A DNA stretch of 64,000 nt from Hypericum androsaemum (lineage: Eukaryota; Streptophyta; Magnoliopsida; Malpighiales; Hypericaceae), in the NCBI GenBank assembly GCA_963995505.1, contig OZ023180.1, positions 7,537,263-7,601,262 on the forward strand. The letters are read 5' to 3'. Position numbers and translations under genes: made by a program. This document shows positions 47,830 through 57,231 of this stretch, piece after piece (position 1 is the stretch's first letter; each line of letters starts with the position of its first letter). Under the pieces are notes generated by a model. That model worked only from the letters and a program-made list of their open reading frames with translations. It had not been told where the DNA came from and did not search any database.

Positions 47830-47990
47830 CAATATAATAAAATGGTTTGTTCTGTAATGATCAGATGGTTTGATCGATTATGATACAATAGTTTATTCTG
47901 TTATGATTAAATGGTTGGTTATGTTATGTTTCAATGGTTTGTTTCTGTGATGATTAAATAATTTATTATATTATGATAAATTTTTTTAAT
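47830..47990 (+). repeat. ~22-bp minisatellite in an intron of the Ulp1-like gene
   Basis: Units such as GTTCTGTTATGATTAAATGG on the plus strand, antisense to the gene that contains them. The surrounding intron on the minus strand runs from GTATGCTC (about 48023) to ...CTGTAACAG (about 47790). Confidence 0.7.
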
Positions 47991-49850
47991 GTAATGTTAA
48001 AGTAGAATTATCTAGAGCATACCTTTTTGTTCTGATAACTTCTCTCCCTCAACCTTGACATCACTTTTTTACCATTTCATGCTTGTCACTCGACGCCGTT
48101 CGATTTTGATCATTCACCTCCGCCCCCTTATTTTCAACATCAATACCTTCCACCTTTACTTCCCCCCCATCACACCCTCTTCCCCTATCACTCCCTCTCT
48201 CACTTGAGCCTCTTCCCCTATCACTCCCTCGCTCAGTCCAGCCTCTTCCTTCTCTCCACCCTCCTGCTCCTCTTCCTCTGCACCTTCAACCTCTCCCTTC
48301 TTTCCGTCCTCTTTCACAGCCATCCCCTTTCCCTTCCTATCACTGCCATGATATTCCTTCTAAGGGATTTCAAGTCAGTGATCCAAATATCAATCTCCCC
48401 TAATTTTTTGAGGAGCTGTAACAACAGATTAAAAAATTTAAATATTTGATATTAAGGAAACAATACAATATAAGAAATAACTGAAACAATCACCTCTTTA
48501 TTTGGCAACAACTCCCATTGATCATCATTGGCATGCGAGGAGGAAGAGATATCTCCAGCAGCAGCAAGCTCTGCAAGGTGGGTCTGGTATCTCATCAGCA
48601 AATGCATGTTACCACCATACTTGACTATAGTGCCAGCAGCACTATCTAACCCAAGCCTCAACCCATCGTTAACCTTTTCAACTACATATTTACACCAATT
48701 ATATTTCCTTGAATGGTGTGGCTGATTGATATATGTATATAGCTTGCCGCAAACCACATCAAATGTGCTTGGGGCAAGGAAAATACTAATGCCATACAAT
48801 ATATACAATTGCGCCCAATCTATATCCGCGATAGGCTTATCATACAACAATACACTCCTCACACCCTTGAGGGTAATAAATAATTATTTTCTCTGTTTGA
48901 CTGAATACCTACCCAGAAACTCCTCGAGATTTGCTTTCCCATCTCCCTACCTCCTGAATTCATCAAGATCTAGAACAATATCAACATCATTATTTGGGAT
49001 GCCATAGCTGTTCTGAACAAACAACTCAATAATCATATGCAAATGCTGCTCCTCATTCTTGCATTTTACAACAAACTCAACCATCTTCTTTGATTTTATA
49101 TCCTTCTCTTCAATTTTGAAAAGGCAGGAAAACCCATCTTTCTTAATAAAATATATCTGGACTTCCCATACGACCTTTGTTCAGGGGCCATCTGCACAAC
49201 AACACGAAAACTAGTCACCCAAAATGGTTTGTTATCATAAAATACATAACCTCATTACGCATGCAAGGAAACAGTAGAACCAATATAATGCTAAATAACA
49301 CTGAAATACATAAAATAACAAGTAAATCTCGACAAATCAAAACTGAAAATCCTAAATAACACTAAAATCCCTAAAAAAACTCGACAAAATCAAAAATCAA
49401 AAACCCTAAATAACATAAAAAATCACTATCAAACCCTAAGCAACTTGGATGAAATATGGACGAAGAGGAGTAAAAAGAGAAGAACGTGACCTCGCCGTCT
49501 GTTTTCAACCTTGTTCGCTCGCGACCTTGCAGTCGGTTGTCCTCCTTGTTCGCTAGCGACCTCGCTGTCGGTGTTCACCTCGTTTGCTCACGAACTCACT
49601 GTCAGTCGAAATCGACTAGAGAGAGGGGTTATAGAGAGAGACAGGCGAGAGAGAGAGAGAGAATTGATTTTGAAAATAAGGAGTGAGGGCAATTTTGGGG
49701 TTGTTTTCACGCGCGGGGTCACGTTGATCCAACAGCCGTCAGATCAGCGTGCTCTTTTCTTGGATTGATCTAACAGCCCGGAAGCTCTCCAGAATGGGCC
49801 TGGACAGAAATCCAAGCCTAGGACCGAATCCGGCCCCGTTTCCTACAACG

Positions 49851-50338
49851 TAGCTAGGTCAAAACTTTCTTTTTTCTCCGGCTAGGGTTTAGGGTTTAGC
49901 TAGGTCGAAACCTGTACTAATACTGATAAGAGTTTTGGATTTCTATAGTTGAGGATAGGTTAGGATATACATGTGCAAATGGTAATTAATATTTGGTAAT
50001 TCAGAGAGTTTTTTATAATCAGAGCAGAAAATCAATAACCGAGATTGAATACGGCTAGGAGTTTCTTATAAAGTCGATAAATATCGGTATTTGATTGATT
50101 TTCGGTAAAAACATATTTTATCAAAATATCAAATAAAATGAAGTACTTAATTGTACTTTTACCAAGTAAATATGTAAATTAAAAACTTACTTCCCTCATC
50201 CCTCACCACCCCCGCACAACCCTTACCCAACCGCCTAGTCCCAAATTAAACCGCGGCCCTCGACGCCCCTGGCCATCGGTGCCCTCAACCACTACCAAGG
50301 TAAGCTTCGCAGACTCCAGTCCCCTTCTACCATGTTGA
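49851..50338. other. spacer with telo-box
   Basis: No gene was seen. TAGGGTTTAGGGTTTA (49883-49898) is a short interstitial run of the plant telomere motif (telo-box), just outside the right end of the MULE. Confidence 0.5.
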
Positions 50339-50380
50339 TTTTGTTCGATTTAGCATTTCGAAATTGTAAATCGAACAAAA
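50339..50380. repeat. 42-bp near-perfect palindrome
   Basis: The arms TTTTGTTCGATTTA (50339-50352) and TAAATCGAACAAAA (50367-50380) are perfect complements. The 14-bp centre GCATTTCGAAATTG is itself almost palindromic around TTCGAA, leaving only two mismatched pairs. It could form a long hairpin or cruciform. No flanking target duplication was found. Confidence 0.8.
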
Positions 50381-50477
50381 TTTGGTGATTAATTGTTTTA
50401 AAGAATTAGCATATAGGTAGCTGCATAAATTGAAATACTTGCATTATCTATATATTATTCAACGATACCATTCTGTA

Positions 50478-50880
50478 TTATCCGTACACCCACTTGCATC
50501 ATGAGCTAACTATATGAAGATGAGGTGAAGTTTCTAACTTTGTCTTAAAACAAATATTCATTCCCTCACTTTCGGTTGTAACCACTGCTATTAGTGGGGA
50601 AAATATTGTTAAAAAAACTGATCAACTTGTTGTTAAAAGAAGAATCCCAGAACAAGACAAATTGCATTCACTCTGATGGCAATTCATTTAAATAAGTAGA
50701 ATCTTTTGGAATTGAAAGACAGCCTCGGCTCACTCAGCTCAAGGTATTTGACCCCGCCCGCCATGCATTACCTAGAAAAAGAAGAAAACCACTTACCCTC
50801 TCTCTCTTGTTTTTTATTTATTTACTTTGACTATTATGCCTCCTTCCTAAAAAAGTCTGATGTTACCTATTTCCTTCCCT
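50478..50880 (-). repeat. inverted copy of the kinase upstream region, arm 2
   Basis: Reverse complement of 37153-37580 (GTTTCTAACTTTGTCTT, AAAAAACTGATCAACTTG, TCAAGGTATTTGACCCCGCC, AAAACCACTTACCCTCTCTC). One W-box (TTGACT, about 50837) is kept. No kinase coding sequence is recognised beyond it. Confidence 0.9.
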
Positions 50881-51378
50881 TCCTCCACGGTAATTGTGCT
50901 CTACCATGGCCTAGATGATGTGTATATGACAGAGATAGCCAACAGCCATAAAACTAACAATATTATATTTCTTAATAGAAAATTTTGATGCATGAAGCAT
51001 ATAGAAGAACAAATCCAAGTTTACTTGATTGGGAGATCATCACAATTCCTGTTATCTTCTTTCATAAACATTAAAAAAAAAACCAAATCAAGGCCAACCC
51101 ATTTTCACGGGCTTCTTCTTCCCAAGTCGAGGACACTCAAAGCCAAAAGCAAGCATTTTTTTTAAGGAAAAATATAAAATCTACCCTATCTTTTCCTATC
51201 TTCCTCATCCTCGCGGATCGCCGACCACTATTACTGACCACTAGCCCAACCCATCGTCGTGCCGCCTCCCCTAGCCTCACCCCGATCTTGTCCAACCGTA
51301 CCTGACAAAGGCCATTGATGGCGCATTTGAGCTTGTCCTAGTCGGAATAAGAGCTTGCCTCAGTGTAGGCAATCATGG
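50881..51378. other. unassigned spacer
   Basis: No gene, RNA or repeat family is recognised. The stretch is C-rich around 51190-51300 and ends at the LTR element. Confidence 0.4.
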
Positions 51379-51847
51379 TGATGCGGGAAGATATTTTTTT
51401 GTCAAATTCGAGTCATGTCCAAAAGAGATGTTTGGTCAGATTCAATTCATGTCGTTTAGATTCATTCATGTCTTTCAGTTTCCTAGATGTCTCTTAGTTT
51501 TCGAGTCTTTTGATTTTCTTGTCTCGTGTCTTTTCATGGCCTATATAAGAGGTTTAAGCCTTTGTAACAAAACAGTTTTGAGTTGGATGATATATGTAAA
51601 TTGAGATTCTACACCTTGACCGAATTTGCTCTGTATAGTCCAATTTTACCGTCAAGTATGCCTCCAATAAATCTTAGAGCATCGCTTTCAGTAGCTTACG
51701 AATTCAACAAAATCGTTGTTATCTATCTGTATCGCATCTCCGGTAGTCTGTGTATTCAACGGATTTATCGACACATATGATTGACCTGTTTTCGGTATTC
51801 TTGGCAAATCAATGGATACATGCGATCTACACATGCACGCTGCGTCA
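51379..51847 (+). repeat. 5' LTR of the RT-less element
   Basis: 469 bp, from TGATGCG to TGCGTCA. It is nearly collinear with 53144-53444. Shared blocks are GTCATGTCCAAAAGAGATG, TTTTCATGGCCTATATAAG and GTTGGATGATATAT. Confidence 0.85.
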
Positions 51848-52426
51848 ATTAGTATCAGAGCTGGATTTATTCCTCGTCTTGCTCGTTCTTATTGACTGAA
51901 GTTCGTCTATCCAAAAGAATTAAAAAAATTAAAAAGGAAAAAAAAAGAGGAAGGAGGCAGAATCGTTCAAGGGGTTTCACGAGAGGACCCCATCGGCGTC
52001 GACAACCGCATTTCCAGTACAGGTGACCTTCGTGCGACATCACGTCGTCCAGCCGTCCTAGTCCACGACACGGGTAATTTCACAAAGTGGAAATCCGATC
52101 CATATTTTAAATTTATAGTATGATACAAACAAGTTTCAGGAAATTACAGATTGGTCCTTTTGGGACTAATTGAAGAACGTTCATTCCAAAATGTCCAAGA
52201 TGCATGTTCCTACTTTGAGAGATATTCCCAGTCTTGATTGGGAATTCCGAAAAAGGATTTTGTCTTGTGACTTTTAAATGTTGAAATATATTTTGATTTT
52301 CATGGATTCGTGGAGCTCGAAAAAGTTGAATTTGTTATTTGACAATTGCGAGGTAGTTTTTTGAATTGGTAGTCTGAATTACAAAGAAGACAATATGGTA
52401 AGAGAAAAATCTCTCGATGGAATAAA

Positions 52427-53053
52427 ATGAGAATTTTGCTAATATATGAATTGTGTCCTCGATATGATAAAAATATTCAGACTACTGTTGATATCAAGTA
52501 CCATTGCTTTTGGGAACACTGTAATCGTAAATCGGTTATGGTTAAATCAATGATCGAGGAATTGCAAGCTATGAAGCATGAACTACAAAGTGGTATGGGG
52601 AGTTTGCAGCAACACAAGATCAAGACCTGGACAAGACAACAAGACTGGCAACATCTTACCGAGCCAAAGCTCGAAAGTCAACCTGTTAAAGAACTTTTTG
52701 TTTAGGAAGAGTTTGGCAATTTTTTGGGGATTACTTTGGTGGAGAATATTGCTGAATCTAAAGCACCACCATGTCTCGTGAACAAGTTGTTTGATCGAGA
52801 ATCTGTGCCGGCAAAGTGTGTGAATCCACCAGAAGTTGATCAATCAACTACTTCTTTTAATAGTGCACTTTTTGAGGTCGAATATGTTGAGCATATAGAC
52901 TTCATCAGAGTTGACAAGTACCCATATGCAAGAAGTTTTCTGTTATTGAATATGTGGAACAACCTCAAGAATGCCGAAAGATTTACTAGTCGAATGAATA
53001 TCTTCATTTTTCTTTTGGAGAATGATTGTAGCCCCTCATTTAGAAGTACTTGA
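52427..53053 (+). pseudogene. unknown frame inside the RT-less LTR element
   Basis: An open frame interrupted by one stop (about 52703) and a frame change. The part from about 52706 reads EEFGNFLGITLVENIAESK onward. It has no recognised domain. It may be the remains of a gag-like or captured host sequence. Whether it was ever translated is unknown. Confidence 0.3.
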
Positions 53054-53143
53054 TCTATTGGCATGGAAGATACCAGGTATTATTGATACGTTCAAGGAGA
53101 TGACATCAAATTCGAGGGCAAATGTTCTCAAACCCAGAGGGGA

Positions 53144-53444
53144 TGATGCGAGTAGATATTTTTTTCAAATTTGAGTCATGTCCAAAAGAGATGTTTGGTC
53201 ATATTCAATTCATGTATTTTAGTTTCCTAGATGTCTCTTAGTTTTCGAGTCTTTTGATTTTCTTGTCTCATGTCTTTTCATGGCCTATATAAGAGGTTTT
53301 AAGCATTTGTAACAAAACAGTTTGGAGTTGGATGATATATATGTAAAATTGAGACTCTACACCTTGAGCGGATTTGCTCAATATAGTCCAGTTTTATCGT
53401 CAAGTTTGTCTCCGATAAATTAAAGAACATCGCTTTCGATAGCT
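53144..53444 (+). repeat. 3' LTR of the RT-less element, truncated
   Basis: Matches the first ~310 bp of the 5' LTR and stops after GATAGCT, where the next LTR (TGAGGGGTGGC) begins. The missing distal part is not found on the far side of the inserted element. Confidence 0.85.
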
Positions 53445-56380
53445 TGAGGGGTGGCATAGCATAGCGGAAGCAAAAACTAAATTAAAAGGTAAACCTAGAA
53501 CGAAAGGGGCACAATACAATGCCTAGCTTTCTAAGGTAGTCTCGAAAGATGGGTTTGAGCGAGTCACTGCTCAAAATAGGAAAAAGGTGATTGGAAACAC
53601 GGCTTGGCCGAAGGGGAAAGAGAAGTGCTCTTTCTTGGGAGAAAATATCTCTTGATAATAATCAGATCATAGGTTGTCTAATACCATACAGGACTACGGT
53701 ATTTATAGAGAAATGATAATAATAAACCTAGTAGGACTAGTAAACTAAAATAATAGAATTAATAAACCTAGTACGACTAGTAAACTGAAAACATGTCCAC
53801 GTCATTAATTAAATAACGTGTCCCACGTTAGGCTCCTCCTCGCGGAATGAGCTTGTCCTCAAGCGACCAGTATGGAAGAAGATGAAGCTTCCTTGTATGG
53901 TGTAAGATCAGCCACGTTGAATGTACTGGAAACTCCAAAAGAAGACGGTATATCCACCACATAAGCATTTTCCCCTAGACGCTTCAGGACACTGTAAGGA
54001 CCATACCGCTTTGGCTTTAACTTTCCACCCATATGAGCAGGTAGATGCTCCTTCCTAAAGAAAACCATCACCTGATCACCTGGCTAGAATTCCTGCTCTC
54101 GATGATGGGCATCAACAGCGGCCTTCTCCTTTTGATATGTAACTTCCAACTGCTTCTTGACGATCTCCAACACAGATGCCACATGATCAGCAAAAGAAAT
54201 AGTAGCTGGGTTGGCTTGAGCGGGCTTAAGCACAGAAGTCACATCCACTAAGTGATTTGGAACTTTGATGTACACCAAGGAGAAAGGAGAATGTCTTGTA
54301 GAACGATGCATTATCCAATTATAGGGAAACTCAGCAATTGGCAATGCAAGGTCCCACTGCTTCTCTCTTTGTTGGCTAAGGCTTCGCAACATGCTCCCCA
54401 ATGTTCTGTTGGTCGCCTCAGTCTGGCCATCTGTCTGTGGGTGGGCAGTGGAGCTAAACTATAGGGTGGCATCAAACATCCTCCACAAAGTCTTCCAAAA
54501 ATGGGCCAAAAACTTGCTATCACGATCAGAAATAATCGTCTTGAGAACTCCATGAAGACGAACTACCTCTCAAAAGAAAATTTTGGCTATCCCTACAGCA
54601 TCTGTGTTTCTTCTACACGGAATAAAGTGTGCCATCTTTGACAACCTGTCAACCATAACAAAAATAGAATCCATACCATGAGGGGTACGGGGTAAGCCTA
54701 AAATGAAGTCCATGTTGAGGTCTTCCTAGATATTCTCAGGAATCGGTAAAGGGGTGTACAAGCCAGTATTCTGCACAGTTCCTTTAGCTCACTGATAAAC
54801 TCCACAAGAACTCACGTATCTCTCCACGTCCCTCCTCATCCTAGGCCAATAAAATCTCTCCACCAGTGTTGCCAAGGTTTTATCGCGGCCCAAATGTGCA
54901 GCTAAACCTCCAGCATGCATCTCTTGAATCAACTGATCATGCAAAGAAGTGTTGGGAATGCACAATTGATTTCCCTTTATAAGAAATCCTTCAAATACAT
55001 GATACTCCCCACACCCAACTCCTTCACATCTCTTCCAAATCTCAGCAAAATCGACATCATCTTCATAAGTCTCCTTCAAGCAGTCAAAAGCAGTAACAGA
55101 ACCATGCAATGTAGTAAGTAAAGCAACTCTTCTACTTAAAGCATCAGCAACTACATTTTGGTCCCCAAACTTGTGCACAATTCTGAAGGGAAACTTCCGT
55201 AGATAAGTGGACCATCTCACATGCATCTCATTAGACGATCCTTTCTGATCACCAAAGAACTTCAATGGTCGATGATCAGTGTAAAGAACGAACTCCTTAC
55301 CTATAAGATATTCCTCCCAAGTCTTCAAAGCACGATATACTGCATAGAAATCTTTCTCATAAGTGGTCCACTTTTGTCTGACCTCACTCAGCTTCTTATT
55401 AAAAAATGCAATTGGTCTCTTTTCTTATGAAAGAACAGCTCCAATCCCAACTCCAGAGGCATCACACTCTACTTCAAATAGCTTACTAAAATTGGGTAAG
55501 GCAAGTACTAGGGCTGAGCACAAACAATCCTTTAGCTGCTCAAAAGATCGCTCCGCTTCTCCCGTCGACACGAACTTTACTTGCTTCTTTAATAAAGAAG
55601 TGAGTGGAGCAGCTATAGTGCTCAAATCTTTGATGAACCTGCGGTAGAAAGAAGCTAAACCAAGAAAACTCCTGATCTCACTCACTGACTGTGGGGTTAG
55701 CCAATTTTGAATAGCCTATATCTTGATTTTATCGACCTGCACTCCATCAACTCCAGCTACAAATCCCAAGAATAGCAACTTCTTTTGCATAAAGATGCAC
55801 TTCTTCAAATTTGCGAACATGTTGCTCCCCCTCATAGCACCAAATACAGCTCTCAAATGATCTAAATGCTCATCGACAGATCGACTATATATCAGGATAT
55901 CATCAAAGTATACCACCACAAAATGATCAATAAATGGTCTCAATACCTGATGCATTACTCTCATGAATGTACTAGGAGCATCTCTTTCGATAGCTTGGGG
56001 GGTGGCATAGCATAGCGAAAGCGAAAACTAAATTAAAAGGTAAACCTAGAACGGAAGAGGCACAATACAACGCCTAGCTTTCTAGGGTAGTCTCGAAAGA
56101 TGGGTTTGAACGAGTCACTGCTCGAAATAAGAAAAAGGTTATTGGAAATACGGCTCGGCCAAAGGGGAAAGAGAAGCTCTCTTTCTTGGGAGAAAATATC
56201 TCTTCATAATAATCAGATCACATGTTGTCTAATACCATACAGGATCACGGTATTTATAGAGAGACGATAATAATAAACCTAGTAGGACTATTAAACTAAA
56301 ATAATAAAATTAATAAACCTAGTATGACTAGTAAACTGAAAACGTGTCCACGTCATTAACTAAATAAATAACGTGTCCCA
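53445..56380 (-). mobile_element. Ty3/gypsy element truncated in RT, with LTRs
   Basis: Minus-strand element. The LTRs are 53445-53825 (381 bp) and 55996-56380 (385 bp), sharing GTGGCATAGCATAGCG, AAAGATGGGTTTGA and the end ACGTGTCCCA. Polypurine-type GAGGAGGAG lies beside the left LTR on the minus strand. On the right, the 5' LTR is joined to mid-RT, so gag, protease, primer site and the RT N-terminus are missing. No target duplication pairs the two sides. Confidence 0.8.
53859..55980 (-). pseudogene. gypsy pol: RT C-part, RNase H, integrase, degenerate
   Basis: One frame can be followed right to left with only scattered stops. RT from [11 protein letters not shown] through the catalytic [11 protein letters not shown] is at about 55970-55860. 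The connection reads [19 protein letters not shown]. RNase H has [34 protein letters not shown] and [10 protein letters not shown]. Integrase has [37 protein letters not shown] and [15 protein letters not shown]. The C-terminal domain has [19 protein letters not shown]. It belongs to a family different from the two CRM-like elements in the window. At least six in-frame stops make it dead. Confidence 0.9.
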
Positions 56381-56384
56381 CGTC

Positions 56385-56402
56385 GGGGGGGGGGGGGGGG
56401 GG
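56385..56402. repeat. 18-bp poly-G run
   Basis: Eighteen G in a row directly beside the right gypsy LTR. It could be genuine or a homopolymer sequencing artefact. Confidence 0.8.
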
Positions 56403-56489
56403 TGTGGGCTGGCCCCGTGGTCGGCGGTCGAGAGGATTTAGGAGTGAGGATGAAGGGTTCGTGCTAGTTGAAAAAGTATAAATAGGTCA

Positions 56490-56740
56490 CTAATAAGTAA
56501 TCTAGGATTGTTTTGAAAGTTTTCACCATGACAAGTCACAAAAACAAAGATAAATTTTTTTCCAAGCTGACGTGACACGTAGAGCACAAATCGAGGGTGT
56601 TTTGAATTCGGGCAGTCGGGAAGCTGCCCCGTAAAGTTCCCTTGAAACCACAAGGACCATTTTGATGTTATTTAAACTACAAACTATATGTGTCAAACTG
56701 TCAAGCCATGGGCTACTAAAGTAAAGTTATCCCATTTTTG
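56490..56740. mobile_element. solitary Mutator-like terminal repeat (remnant)
   Basis: Resembles the right terminal repeat of the element at 59904-61260. Shared parts are GGGCAGT.GGGA, GCCCCGTAA.GT.C..TTGAAACCA and CTACTAAAGTAAAG near its end. It is in the same orientation as that right end. No partner end was found to its left, where the gypsy LTR begins. Confidence 0.55.
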
Positions 56741-57231
56741 GTTTTCGCGACGAGTGAGCTACGTGTGTCCTATCTTGGTTCACGTCCGGCGGGTATTTTC
56801 GGTGGTTGGGTGTCGTTTCGGTTGAAAGCGCAGTCTTCGGCTCCAACGCGTCGAGGGCGGTCCCGGGAGTTGGGCCGTTGATTTCGTCGATATAGAATGG
56901 TTTTCCTATGGGCTTGGGACATCTAATGCATTACATTCGTGCCATAATTATACTTCAATCCCGTTATTCTATTTCATTTTTTCTTAAAAATAAATTTGTA
57001 TACCATGCCAAAAATTTCAGCCTGAACTTTCCTATATATTAGTCTAATTTCATCTCATCTAGTATGCTTAGCAAGGTTTCATGTTGAATAACCAAATTTA
57101 AAATTGAAATTTTAAAAACAACTAATATTGTTTGTCTACGTATATATTAAAAATTATAATTGACAATAAGTCACGGGTATAACCCTAGATAAATCAAACT
57201 CCACGTAGCATCCATTTTACAAGAAGAAATA
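56741..57231. other. spacer downstream of the glycosyltransferase gene
   Basis: No gene was seen. Pieces at 56760-56960 (ACGTGTGTCCT, TTGGGCCGTTG, TTTTCCTATGGG) recur in order at about 59576-59665, on the other side of the glycosyltransferase gene. This suggests a dispersed repeat or duplicated flank. Confidence 0.4.

Larger units (their letters stand above)
45520..49190 (-). pseudogene. Ulp1-protease-like protein of the MULE, degenerate
   Basis: Read right to left. The start is near 49190 (ATG in MAPEQRSYG). A conserved region at 48862-48452 has LYILYGISIFLAPSTF and KYNWCKYVVEKVNDGLRLG, as found in transposon-borne Ulp1 proteins. An acidic segment at 47646-47362 is followed by four 29-residue repeats. 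The C48-type domain is at 46496-45520, with SLGLMKWLSSAALNWYLRYH, then FSVFVIDVVSKDCYVLDSID and the Cys-box DNQSCRVYASIFYEL. Ulp1 enzymes cleave SUMO. Here the position usually held by His-Trp reads DQF, and the Cys box has Arg for Gly, so activity would be lost even without the stops. An intron (about 47790-48023) carries the minisatellite in antisense. A TAG at 47362-47364 and frame shifts confirm decay. Confidence 0.75.
41257..49850. mobile_element. Mutator-like element with transposase and Ulp1-like gene (KI/Kaonashi type)
   Basis: About 8.6 kb. The ends carry divergent inverted sequences. The left end (about 41257-41400) has ACGGGACGCGATTTGGTCCT. The complement of the right end (49690-49850) has ACGGGGCCGGATTCGGTCCT. 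GCGCGTG blocks follow further in. A clean 9-bp target duplication was not found, so exact ends are uncertain. Inside, a FAR1/MURA-type transposase (+) faces a convergent Ulp1-protease-like gene (-). Both are decayed. MULEs with a Ulp1-like second gene are known from Arabidopsis (Kaonashi/KI) and melon. Confidence 0.75.
51379..53444 (+). mobile_element. LTR element without RT (LARD/TRIM-like)
   Basis: The 5' LTR (51379-51847, 469 bp) begins TGATGCGGG and carries TATATAAG at 51542-51549. The primer-site-like TAGTATCAGAGC (51850-51861) follows. About 1.28 kb of internal DNA comes next, then a polypurine tract (AGAGGGGA, about 53136-53143) and a 3' LTR (53144-53444) that is cut by the next gypsy element. 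The internal region has a mostly open frame (52427-53053) with one stop, but no gag, protease, RT or integrase motif is recognised. It must have relied on another element for mobility. Confidence 0.8.
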
